Shown: positions 34,803 through 45,600 of the stretch, in pieces | How the letters are laid out: every line of letters starts with the position of its first letter | Position numbering within the stretch: the stretch's first letter is position 1 | From: Podospora comata | Taxonomy: Eukaryota; Ascomycota; Sordariomycetes; Sordariales; Podosporaceae | DNA length: 64,000 bases | NCBI GenBank assembly: GCA_017354895.1 | Contig: CP071493.1 | Coordinates: 2,108,001 to 2,172,000, forward strand | Direction: 5' to 3' | The notes under the pieces: generated by a model | What the model was told of the DNA's origin: nothing | Database searches by the model: none | The model's input: the letters and a program-made list of their open reading frames with translations, nothing else | Translations under genes and position numbers: made by a program

Positions 34803-36386
34803 GGGTTTCCTACCATGAAGTTTCATAATAAATGATTCATGGTTAGGGTGGAAAACTTGGAGTTTTGTGGCTGAAGGCAAAAAGACTGGGATTGGTATCC
34901 TGTGGAGCTTGGTTGGGATGGAGTTATGGCTTTTCACCCAGATTTTACACTTATGAGCGAAGGCGTTTACAGGACCAGCAAGTGTTTTCTTCAAACGGGA
35001 TTTCGAGTTTATGGGGTAGGTCGGGCTACTTCAGTTCAGCCAAATAGAAAGGGGAAGTAGTAAACCACATGCTGCTGGACGTACTGTTGAGGCTTGTGCA
35101 TGAATTTGTGATAGTGATGAACTGGGCCCCAACAGGTCAGGGGAGGTTTCATCAAAAAAGAAAAGCTGCCTACGACAGCAAACATTTAAACCAGTAGAGC
35201 ACGAAGTAGTCACCCTGCCCATAAAATAATCGAGACACCAAATAAAGACCCCCTCTTCACACGTCCTCCTCCCCAACCACACTCTCTAAGAGCCTAGGAA
35301 ATTATTTTAAAGGTATAGTACCACAGGCCTACTCCTGTTCAAAATTCGGAGGCCTTTGGCCACAGGACGGTTAAAATACGGTTGGTTAAAATTGGAGGTT
35401 CCTGTGTAAGTGACTGCGATTTGGGTGGTTTGGTGTCTCGATTAATTTGTGGGCAGGGTGGTAGTATAAGATACTTCGCCACAGTCTTCCCCATGTCAGC
35501 CACTGGTATGTCCCTTTTGTGTCATTCGCTCTTAGGGGGCGAGGAATGGGTTGGGGTACATTAGACAGTGATGGGATTCTAAAGAAAATTGTCGATATCT
35601 AGCATCTATAATTGACCGAGTTAGCCAAAAAGTCATGAAGTTGCAGAATCGAACCTTCCGGGGATAAGCACCGATAGTACCAAGGCTTTGTCCGGAACAT
35701 TGTTAATCGAGAGTATGTTGAGGATATTGCTACCAACTCATTGATTCAACCTCGCAACGTGACTGCCACATATTGACAGAACCGGATTTTCTAAGAAAGT
35801 CTGAATCTATTTCTCAATGCCTTAGTCATGGTAGAGTAGGAAGTTGTTGGAGCTGGTGAAAGGTGGTTAAAGCTAGACGTTCATTAGGAGCATGCAGTAA
35901 ATCCCAGATTTCTCTTACCACTGGTTATGAGGAGCTAACTGCCACAGATTTTGTGAGGACCAGAAGCTCACGGTGCTTCAAAAGCCACAGGCACAAATAC
36001 GTACGGCTGTCAACCTGATAATCCTCCCGGAGATTCGAAAAATACGGCGACAAAGTCTCCGAGCCTCCAAACTGATGCTTTGTCATCGTGTTACTCGGAG
36101 TTGGGCTAAACCCGAATTCCAGAAAATAGGGTAGCGGACAACGGATGAACCTTCAGTGGAAATGGCACCAAACCCCCACAAATCCCGGCCCCGAAGATCC
36201 CTGCCAATTACGTGGGCACCGCTGTGCATCTCCAAAAGCTTCCGGCAAGCCTGGGCCAGCAGGGGACGGGACAGCGAGACAGTTCTTATATAAACCACCC
36301 AGTGCTTGGTTCGCCATCACCATTGTAAATTGCGCCATCCATCAACCACCCAAACAGGCAATTAACTGTTGTGTAAAGCCACCAAC
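34803..36386. other. gene-free stretch
   Basis: About 1.6 kb. It is AT-richer than the flanking genes, with only short frames. A piece near 35640 resembles a tRNA T-arm but has no matching partner stems. Confidence 0.5.
36287..36294 (+). promoter_or_regulatory. TATA box of GGCT-like gene
   Basis: TATATAAA lies 93 bp upstream of the ATG at 36387, within the normal spacing for a fungal TATA promoter. Confidence 0.6.
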
Positions 36387-37727
36387 ATGTCTCCAAAAGC
36401 AGCCTCAACAGCCACAGGCCCACTTGCGCCATCGAATCCGGAAACCAAAGAAGACACCGCTCTCTGGAGTTTGAAACATGTCCAAGTCCTCTGGTCCTGG
36501 GCCGCCAGACCATCCAAGTCAACATATCCTCCCATCTCCTCAATCCCACCCACGCCGGCCACCCGTCTCCTCGAAGCCGATGCCGTGCCCGCAACCGGCG
36601 AGCCCTTCCCGACCGAGCCAATCCTCACCAGAAACGCCCACCATGAGCCCTCCAAATCCAATACTGTCCTCTACCTCGCCTATGGCTCCAACATGTGCTC
36701 AAAGACCTTCCTGGGCATGCGCGGCATCCGTCCCTTAAGCCAAGTCAACGTATCCGCCCCTTCTCTCGACCTAACCTTTGACCTGCCCGGTCTCCCATAT
36801 CGCGAACCATGTTTCGCCAACACCGCCCTGCGTAAACTCCCAGAACCTCCAAAACTGCCCCCCAAAGTCCCTGACATGCCCGACCTCCCTGACCCCCCAA
36901 AGATGCCCCCTTTCTCTTCCAGCAATCGACAGCGCAGACCAATCAACTGGACCAAAGGCCTCGTCGGCGTAGTCTACGAAGTAACGGCAGAAGACTACGC
37001 CAAAATCATCACTACCGAAGGCGGCGGCGCAAGCTACCACGACATTCTCGTGCCATGTTTCCCCTTGCCAGCCACGATCGGCGTCCCAGAAAAACCCGAC
37101 ATTCCCGTCCCTCCCAGACCGTTCCTCGCGAGAACGCTCTATGCCCCACGCCTCCCAGATATTCCAGATAAGCCCCCGAAAGAAGACGATCGCAGCCCCA
37201 CCAGCAATGACGACGGTGACGGTGACAAATGCCCCAAGCCTGAACCCCCCTCTTGGATCCAAAAACTCCTCCTCCCCGTCCGCCGCCCGCAAGCAAACTA
37301 CGCCCAGCCCTCCCCCCGCTACCTCTCCCTCCTCACCACCGGCGCAGCAGAACACGACCTCCCCCAAGACTACCAAGCCTACCTCCAATCCCTCCGGCCC
37401 TACACCGCAACCACCTGCCCCCAGAAACTCGGCCAGGTACTCTTCCTCAGCTTCTGGGCGCCCTGGGTCATAACAGCCATGTTTGGGGGTCGGTTGTTCA
37501 GTGACGAGAAGGGCAGGGCGCCCAAGTGGGTCGTGGCAGGGACGACGGTGCTGTTTAATATCGTCTGGGCAAGTTACGATTACGTCGCCAAGCCCATCTT
37601 TGGGGACGGGGAGAGGACGCTCGAGGAGGAGGAGACGGACGGGCACAGGAGTTGGGTCCGGGAACGGTGGGGGGGTGGGAGAAGGGAGAGGGGGACGGTG
37701 GACGAGAGGATGGTTCTGTTGGCGTAG
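36387..37727 (+). CDS. membrane-anchored gamma-glutamylcyclotransferase-like protein
   Basis: Single exon, 446 aa, start context CCAACATGT. The glutathione-degrading GGCT fold is marked by VLYLAYGSNM (YGSN at 99-102), SAPSLDLTFDLPGLPYREPCFANT, and LVGVVYEVTAEDYAKIITTEGGG, whose Glu is the likely catalytic acid. The closest known fungal type is GliK/GGCT-like proteins. Two features are odd for the family. Proline-rich inserts occur around 155-180 (PPKLPPKVPDMPDLPD) and 235-265. Two hydrophobic segments occur near 365-390 (LGQVLFLSFWAPWVITAMF) and 400-420 (WVVAGTTVLFNIVW). This suggests a membrane-bound form. Substrate is unknown; gliotoxin-type cluster genes are absent here. Confidence 0.82.
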   Translation: MSPKAASTATGPLAPSNPETKEDTALWSLKHVQVLWSWAARPSKSTYPPISSIPPTPATRLLEADAVPATGEPFPTEPILTRNAHHEPSKSNTVLYLAYGSNMCSKTFLGMRGIRPLSQVNVSAPSLDLTFDLPGLPYREPCFANTALRKLPEPPKLPPKVPDMPDLPDPPKMPPFSSSNRQRRPINWTKGLVGVVYEVTAEDYAKIITTEGGGASYHDILVPCFPLPATIGVPEKPDIPVPPRPFLARTLYAPRLPDIPDKPPKEDDRSPTSNDDGDGDKCPKPEPPSWIQKLLLPVRRPQANYAQPSPRYLSLLTTGAAEHDLPQDYQAYLQSLRPYTATTCPQKLGQVLFLSFWAPWVITAMFGGRLFSDEKGRAPKWVVAGTTVLFNIVWASYDYVAKPIFGDGERTLEEEETDGHRSWVRERWGGGRRERGTVDERMVLLA

Positions 37728-38343
37728 GTCATGGAGATGAAGAGAGTGAGAGTCCGAGGAAAGAAGTCCGAAGAGGGTGGATATCGAATATCATCCATCT
37801 TCCGAGGACCAAGACATCTCGGAAAGCCATAGGCTGACGTGAGCGTCAGTTTAGTTTCTGTGTAAACAACGGTACATAATGTCATCTCAAAGTATCCAAG
37901 TTTCTAGACAACGCTGGCGAGGAGTTTTGAATTTTGTTTTTGTTTTTGTCACTTGGACATATGCACTCAATGCCAGCAAAGACACATTTATCTCTCTTCT
38001 CCACCGATAAGCAATGCATTTTGATTCGCCCAAAGCAATTGTATATGTTTGTAGCCATGAAAAATCCCTACCTTCAGAAAAAAAGAGGACAACATGTAGT
38101 CCATCATTATCCCGTCATGCCAGAGCCATATGCAAACTGTCAAACCTTTGTTGGTACAAGGTATGCATTTCCCAGTCCCCAGACCCGATACCAACCCGGT
38201 CCTTGCGGCCCCTCCTCTTACCCGCCTATAAGGCAGGTTAAATACATGTTATTTTTGACAGTACCAAAACTCAAAGACTCCCCATGAACCCCGCCCGTCC
38301 CTCATGCCTATGTCCTGGGTAAGAAAAAGATGACTTTTGAAAC
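37728..38343. other. intergenic, converging 3' ends
   Basis: 616 bp between the converging GGCT-like and GPDH genes. No supported feature is seen. Confidence 0.5.
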
Positions 38344-39555
38344 CTAATTCTTTCTGAAGAGGCTAGGAATGTCATTAACATTGACCTTGCCGTCCAGAAT
38401 GCCGTCGACGAGCTTGAACAGAGGATACTTGTCCTCGATACCGCGCGCCCTCAAGAAGCTGCTGACTTCGCGCGAGGTCGAAATGCCCTGCAGCTTCTGC
38501 CCGTTGAGCTCTGTACGCTCAATCTCCTGAATGGACACTCCGCGCTCAACCGCCATTTTGGAGTACCGCCAGTTGCGGGCAGCGGTGCAGCTGACAATCA
38601 TGTCGCCCCACCCGGCACTCTCCTCCCAGAGCGTTGCTGGCTGGATGGTCTCGGGGTAGAACTCGCGAGCGAACTGGATGATCTCCAACATGCCACGACG
38701 CATGACGGCAGTCTTGGCAGTCATGTTCCAGCCGTGACCCTCCACAAAGCCACAGGCAATAGCGACGATGTTCTTGAGCGCACCGCCAAGTGAGACACCC
38801 ACCACGTCAGACACCATCGAGACGGTGAAGTAAGGACGGCTGAAGAGTGTGTGAAGGACCTCGTGGTCCAGCGGGGGATAGTCTTCCGGGACGGGTGTGA
38901 GCTTCGTCTTGACAATCTGGCCACGAGAGTCGCGGTGCTCCTCGTAGGTCCCGTTGCCGTTGCCATTGGCTTGCCCGTTTCCGTTGGCCACGTGGCGGTC
39001 GCAAGGAGGTGTGTTGTAAGCAATGGTGGTCTCGCACCAGTTCTCGTTGGCGATTTCGCTGGCAATGTTGGCTCCGCTCAGGGCACCGCAATAAATCTCA
39101 AGCTGCTCGCCAATGAACTCGCAGATGAGTTCGATCTTGTCGTCGGTTACGGTCACACCCTTGATGCAGCTCACGCCGCGGGCATAGGGGAGGATCTTGC
39201 CCTTGAGTTGTCTGCAGATGTTGTTGATGAACTCGTGTGGAAAGTTGAAGATGAGAATGGTGGCGTCCTTGACAGCGTCCTCGATGCTGGGGTTGGCGAT
39301 GAGGTTGGTCGGAAGGTTGATGCCCTCGAGGTACTTTGTATTTTGGTGCTTTGTGTTGATGACCTCGGTCAGGTTCCGAGTCTCGCCGTCAACTCTCACC
39401 TTCTCCTCGTACACCCACATCTGAACATCCTTCTCGAAAACATCTGGGTGCTCGCTCGTGCTCTCAGCGATGACCTTGCCGACAGTGGTGCCCCAGTTTC
39501 CGGATCCAATCACTGCGACCTTGTGCTTGTGCGGAAAAGAGTCCGGTACGGTCAT
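38344..39555 (-). CDS. GPD1: NAD-dependent glycerol-3-phosphate dehydrogenase
   Basis: Single exon, 403 aa from ATG 39555. It reduces dihydroxyacetone phosphate to glycerol-3-phosphate with NADH, for glycerol osmolyte and lipid synthesis. The dinucleotide loop is GSGNWG (17-22). Family landmarks are FNFPHEFINNICRQLKGK, GVSCIKGV, the catalytic Lys in VSLGGALKNIVAIACGFVEG, and WGDMIVSC. An Asn/Gly-rich insert (ANGNGQANGNGNG) sits in the substrate domain before the RPYFTV strand and is not part of the yeast enzyme. The frame stays open 5' of this ATG, with another in-frame ATG at 40026 that would add 157 residues of low-complexity Ser/Pro/Arg sequence. I prefer the internal ATG because family homology begins there. 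Confidence 0.93.
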   Translation of the reverse strand: MTVPDSFPHKHKVAVIGSGNWGTTVGKVIAESTSEHPDVFEKDVQMWVYEEKVRVDGETRNLTEVINTKHQNTKYLEGINLPTNLIANPSIEDAVKDATILIFNFPHEFINNICRQLKGKILPYARGVSCIKGVTVTDDKIELICEFIGEQLEIYCGALSGANIASEIANENWCETTIAYNTPPCDRHVANGNGQANGNGNGTYEEHRDSRGQIVKTKLTPVPEDYPPLDHEVLHTLFSRPYFTVSMVSDVVGVSLGGALKNIVAIACGFVEGHGWNMTAKTAVMRRGMLEIIQFAREFYPETIQPATLWEESAGWGDMIVSCTAARNWRYSKMAVERGVSIQEIERTELNGQKLQGISTSREVSSFLRARGIEDKYPLFKLVDGILDGKVNVNDIPSLFRKN

Positions 39556-42500
39556 TTTGGCGGATTGAGAGTGTGTCGTACGGCGGTGAGACGGCTGCTG
39601 CTTGTTGTTGAGAGTGAGAGGGGCAGCTAATGACACAGCGATGTTGGAATAGCCAAGCGGTGGAGCAAGACCAAGAGGGTCTAGATTGCGGCAGCGGAGC
39701 GGGGTTGGACGAGGAGAGGGAGCGACGCCGCAGTGGTGATCGGGATTGGGATTGTTGAGGAGGTGAGATGAGAAAGCACGACTTTGCCGGCAAGTTCTGG
39801 CTTCGGGTGAGGGTCTGGCTTTGGCTTTGAGAACGGGGTACCGGGATGGGCCGCTATGCGAGTGGATATTCCGACAGGAAGAATGGGGCAGGTCCGGCGT
39901 CGAGCAAGGGAAGGGCGATAAGCGACAAGACTTGGGAATGGAACAAGCAGCAGAGAAAATGGTCCGAAGCAGCAAGCGAGGGATGTTGGGACTCTTCTTG
40001 TAGTCCGCTAGTCGTAGTATCTTCATGAGCCAAAACAAAAGAGACCGGGCGCGGGGACGGTGAGATGGGGCGGGGAGGGGGGGGTCTGGATTCAAATAGG
40101 GGACTTTTCAACTGTCTCTGGCTGCTGGCTGTGTGTGTCTTTGTCAATCAGCTTGTGAACTGGTTCGATGACCGCCACTGGCCGGAATTGCTGCGACGCG
40201 GTTGGCCCATTCCGAAAGGCATGACGCAAAGGGGGTTGCCAGGGAGGGCTTAATTGGCAGAAAATTGTTCACCGCCTGCCTCTTTTCCCTTCGATTTTTA
40301 TTTGAGGTCGTGGCTGACAGCTCAGCGCGAGCTTGTGATTGCGGGCCTTCCGTAACCACACACGGCTCGCCTCGGCCATCGCCGTTCAAACCTCCGTTCA
40401 CCGAGGTCGCCAAGCCATCTCGGCCATAATCGACATACAGAATCTCTCATTCACCGAGGCTCTTATCAACATATCAGACCTTATCTCCGTGAGTGCCTCC
40501 CCCTCGCTCTGGAAATATCCTCACATTGATCACAAGACTCTGCCGAGGCTTGAAGAGCAACGGCTCCTGATAATGTGATAATTACCTGCCCATGCGCTGA
40601 GAATTTCTGCAATACAACCATGCCTCGGCCTTCAACACCAAGGCTGTTATCGCGAATACCACAGTGAATATGGCGATCGTTGCAGTACGAGATGGTATCA
40701 ACGGACCCCGGAGCACCGGATGCCGACCCAGGACTTGAGCCGCATCACTTGGACGTCCGTGACAGAATCCCCTCGTGCTGTAGCCAGGGTCGGGCCGCTG
40801 CTTGGACGCCGGTGTTGCTGGGACATGCGTTTCTGCAGGATCAGTACCTACAGGATGAATGGGGCTTCAACATGCACACATGGTGGAAGTGCATAAGCTC
40901 GCTGCCAAACCATTCGCTTCTCGGGGTCGTCTGGAGTTGATATACAACACCACCACCGTTGGTACAGAATCAAAGTGGTGGTTGTCGAGTCAGAACCATC
41001 ACCGTTGGAGGTCATCAAGGTTCACCATCGGCTGACCTCTGCGATTCTTTTGCGATCTCTCAGGTGTTGCTCGATCAGGACTTTGTCGACTTCCGACTCT
41101 GGATTTTGCCTAGGGAATAGGGCTCTTACATAGGTACCCTGTTCTCGCTTTATCATTGAAACAAAGATCGATACCACGATGCTATCGTTCCAACATTCCA
41201 AGATGTGCTTCGGTTTCGGTCACCTATAAGAGTTCCGAACAGCTACCTGTCGTGAGGCTTGTATGTTGCCAAGATGCCGCCGAGGACATCAACAGATCAA
41301 GTTCCAGCCGCAGCAGGGGAGGCCACGGGGCGGGGGGGTCAACAAGCGGTCTGGACTCTACGGCGTGCAATTCGCCAAGCCCCTCGATTCTGCGTGATGT
41401 CATCGAACATGGGCGCTGAGATGCGCTAAAACATGCGGGGCACCGGGCGACGCCTCTCCTAATATTTCTCACTCCGGCCTCGTCACCACCACCATCACCA
41501 TCACCATCAGGCGGAAACAACGTGGGATCATTCAAGGGGAACACGGGAAGCTCCTCCGATAGACAAGTGGATGGCAGTTTGACACGGGTTTTGACACGCG
41601 GAACCACCGGAGCTCATGAAGGAGGCTCGCCACCTATCACAATGTTTTGGGATCAAACCAAAACTGCCCCGCTATCAAGTCTCAGGAGGCTCGAAGCACC
41701 CGCCATTTATATAGGGAACGGGCGAAAACATCGGACTCTCTCGGTGTCGGTGCTCACCTTGGAGCGGGATGGAAGAGATTCTGCTTCAGGTGCCGCTCCG
41801 ATCGGGCTTGATGGATAGGTTGGTGCCATTGAAAATTGAAACCAACAAGGACCCCGCCGGGCCGCACTGTCGGTTGCCCGCTTGTGCCTGTCAATCTGAC
41901 GACATTACAGTATTCTTGGATATCGCAGGCCCATGCATAGGCCTACGAGCCGGGGCGTTCTGCGCCTTTGAACTTCCATTTCCGTCTTTTCTCTCCAAGC
42001 CTCTGGACAATCCCATGGGACCTGCAGGCTGCAGACAGCGGCGTAGGTTTCCAAGTGCCCTGTTACTGTTTGCTGCTTCCACAACCCCTGCCTCTCAGGA
42101 GGTTGAATAGGAATGGCTTCACCCCATCCATGCCTTCCAACTTTTCTGCATCTGCTTTCTTCCCTGCATAGAGACCCCATACCCTGACAGTGCTGCTGTT
42201 CCCTGCTTTTCAGCTCTAACGATCCAAACCCGCACGAAGCTGTCCGAGAACCACAGAACCAAGCTCCGCTAAGCTGCCGATTCTCTAGCGCCTCGCGATT
42301 GACACGCAGGCCAACCTAACCTTGGTGTCAGACGGTTCCGCCCACAGGTAGCGAACCAGCTTTCGACGTGGCTTGTCACGACAGGGTGTCGGACTACTCT
42401 TTCGAATCGTACTTAGCTCGGGGTAGAGCTCTCTCTGTGATGTCCTCGCGACTTCTGCGCTCTCTCTGCCTCTGTTTCTGTCTCATCTGGTGCTTTTCAG

Positions 42501-42668
42501 ACAGAAGAAGGAGGTAGATCATCTGCCTTTTTGGTACCATTTGGACCCGACGCGGGGCAACGTCCATCACCATTGGTACCTTACGGATACCGTACCTCGA
42601 CTAGCTGCATCTACAGCTCCCCTATTAGCTCCCAAGTTCGCCCCCCTTTTTTTTTTCCTTCTTTCACC
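39556..42668. other. divergent upstream region of gpd and gdb
   Basis: About 3.1 kb between divergent starts. The left 540 bp is the open leader of the dehydrogenase, very rich in C/T on its sense strand. The rest holds short frames without signatures. A T-run (TTTTTTTTTCC) lies just before the debranching-enzyme ATG. Confidence 0.5.
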
Positions 42669-45600
42669 ATGATCCCCAAAACCATGGTTTCCAACGAGGT
42701 TTACCTGCTGCCTCTCAACGATGATGGCTCGCCCCAGGTCGCCGGCGAGTACATCTATCTGGCACCCAAGACCAACGACCCCGTGACCATTCGATTTGCC
42801 ATCGAGGGCACATCGAGCATCTGCCGCCATGGCAGCTTGTGGGTCAACATTCCCGAACAGGGACAAGAGTTCCGCCGGGACAAATTTCGAGAGTTCAAGT
42901 ATGTTTGTTGTCTGGGAATGCAATACATGTCGTACCACAAAGACTAATCTGTTTTACTAGGCTTGTCCCCGATTTCAACCGCACACTTGAGATCTCAATC
43001 CCCATCTACGAAGCCGGTGCTTATGCCTTTTACACCACATACGCCGAGCTGCCCGACCTTGCAAACAACTTGAAGCCCCAGACAAATGGCAATGCCAAGG
43101 TCCAGACCAAACAGACACCAACATACTACATCGATGTTGCCCCACGGCTTTCTCTCGATGGTCAACCGCTGCCGCTGCCTGCACTGTCCGTATTCTCTAT
43201 TATTAGCAAGTTTATGGGCAAGTATCCCAATGACTGGGAGAAACATCTCCGTGGCATCAGCGACAGGGGCTACAACATGGTCCACTTCACGCCACTGCAA
43301 GTGAGAGGTGACTCGAATTCACCATACAGTCTCTACGACCAGCTCGGGTGGGACCCAGTCTGTTTCCCTGGAGGTGAGAAGGATGTGAAGAAGTTGGTCG
43401 ACAGCCTCGAAAAGAACCACTCTCTTCTCAGCTTGACCGACATTGTCCTCAACCACACAGCACACAACAGCGAGTGGCTTCTGGATCACCCAGAAGCTGG
43501 CTACAATCTCACCACAGCACCATGGCTCGAGTCGGCATATCTTCTGGACACCAAGCTGCTCGAGTTGGGCTTCAAGCTGGGAGACCTCGGGTTGCCTACG
43601 GAACTCAAGTCTGTTGACGATTTGGTGCTGATCATGGGTGCGATCAAGAAGGAGGTCATTGCGGAGATCCGCCTCTGGGAGTACTATGTTCTGGACGTCG
43701 AACGGGATGCTGATGCAGCTGTCGAATCTTGGGTCGTTGGCCGGACCAACTTCCCAGACGGTTCCATCGGCAGCCATGGCCTAGACGGCCTTCGCTCTAC
43801 TTCCCTTGAGGAACAAGCGCAATGGATCACCAAGCACGGCCTTCAAAACATGGATCGTCTAGGAGAGCGTTTTAGGAGGCGTGCCGACCCCAGTGTGGCT
43901 GCAGCCCTCTTATCCGTTCTGTTTGGCAAGTACGAAGGCAACAAGGGCAGCGCTGCCGACCAAGCCGCTGCTCGCAACGCCCTTGTCAAGATCCTAGACG
44001 TTGTCAATGTGCCCTTCTACGAGGAATACGACGCTGAAGTTGCCGATACTCTCCAGCAAGTCTTCAACCGTATCAAGTATGTCCGGTTGGATGACAACGG
44101 CCCAAAGCTTGGACCGATCAACCAGGCGAACCCCTTGATTGAGACCTACTTCACCCGTCTGCCTCTGAATGAGAAGACCAAAAAGCACAGGAAGGAGGAC
44201 TTGGTGCTTGTGAACAACGGCTGGGTCTGGGGTGGAAATGCTCTGGTCGACAATGCCGGCCCTGAATCCCGAGTCTACCTTCGCCGTGAGGTTATCGTCT
44301 GGGGTGATTGCACCAAGCTCAGATATGGTGCCGGGCCTCAAGACAGCCCATGGCTGTGGGAACACATGACCAAGTATGCTCGCATGTTAGCCAAGTACTT
44401 TGCCGGCTTCCGCATTGACAACTGCCACTCGACTCCTCTTCACGTTGCTGAGCACATCCTCGACGAGGCTCGCCGCGTGAGACCTAATCTATATGTTGTC
44501 GCCGAGCTCTTTACGGGCTCCGAGGAGATGGACTATGTCTTTGTCAAGAGACTTGGCATCAGCTCTCTCATTCGTGAGGCCATGCAGGCGTGGAGCACTG
44601 GCGAGCTGAGTCGTCTTGTTCACCGTCATGGTGGTCGCCCCATTGGCAGCTTCGAGGTGGATGAGATCTCGAGTGCGGATGTTCGCAGTGGCTCCAAGAC
44701 CAACGGCACAAACGGTACCAATGGTGCGAACGGACATTACACACGTGAGATCATTCGCCGCATCAAGCCAGTTCCTGTCCAGGCACTCTTCATGGACTGC
44801 ACCCACGATAACGAGGTTCCTGCTCAGAAGCGCGATGCCCGTGACACGCTGCCCAATGCTGCCCTTGTCAGCATGTGCGCGAGTGCCACCGGCAGCGTCA
44901 TGGGTTACGACGAGATCTATCCTCGTCTGATCGAGCTTGTCCACGAGACCAGACTGTACACATCCGAATCATCCAAGTTCCCAGTCAAGGTCGGCGAAGG
45001 CAAGGGTGGCATCGCTGGTGTCAAGAAGCTTCTCAACCAGATCCACACCCTGATGGGTATGGATGGTTATGATGAGACGCATATCCACCACGAAGATCAG
45101 TATGTTACTGTTCACAGAGTTCACCCAGTATCTCGCAAGGGATACTTCCTCATTGCCCATACCGCGTTTCCGGGATATGGAAACGGGAATGGCGCTTTCA
45201 ACCCCGTCCACCTGACCGGCACCAAAGCCAAACACCTTGGTAGTTGGATGCTCGAGGTTGATGCAAGCAAAGAGGCTGTGGAAGAGGTTCTGAGCGACAA
45301 GAAGCTGCTCCGTGGCCTTCCCAGTCGTCTTATTGGTCTCCCTGGCGTTCGTATGGAGGTCAAGGGCCAAGACACCATTATCACTGTCCGCGAAAAGTTC
45401 CCTCCTGGCAGCATTGCGCTCTTTGAGACTTGGATCCCCGCGGCGGAGCACTCGAGTGGTTTGGACACCTTTGTCACGTCCGGAGCCAAGGCCGCGATGG
45501 CCGAGCTTGACCTGGTTGATCTCAACTTCCTTCTGTATAAGTGCGAGCCGGAAGAACGTGACGCCAGCGAGGGGAGAGATGGCGTCTATGACATTCCCGG

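Noticed and set aside
35600-35700. T-arm-like GAATCGAACCTTCCGGGG
   Set aside because: No matching acceptor, D or anticodon stems around it on either strand.
36771-37646. 291-codon open frame on the minus strand
   Set aside because: Antisense shadow of the GGCT-like gene; Gly/Val-rich from reversed Pro/Ala codons.
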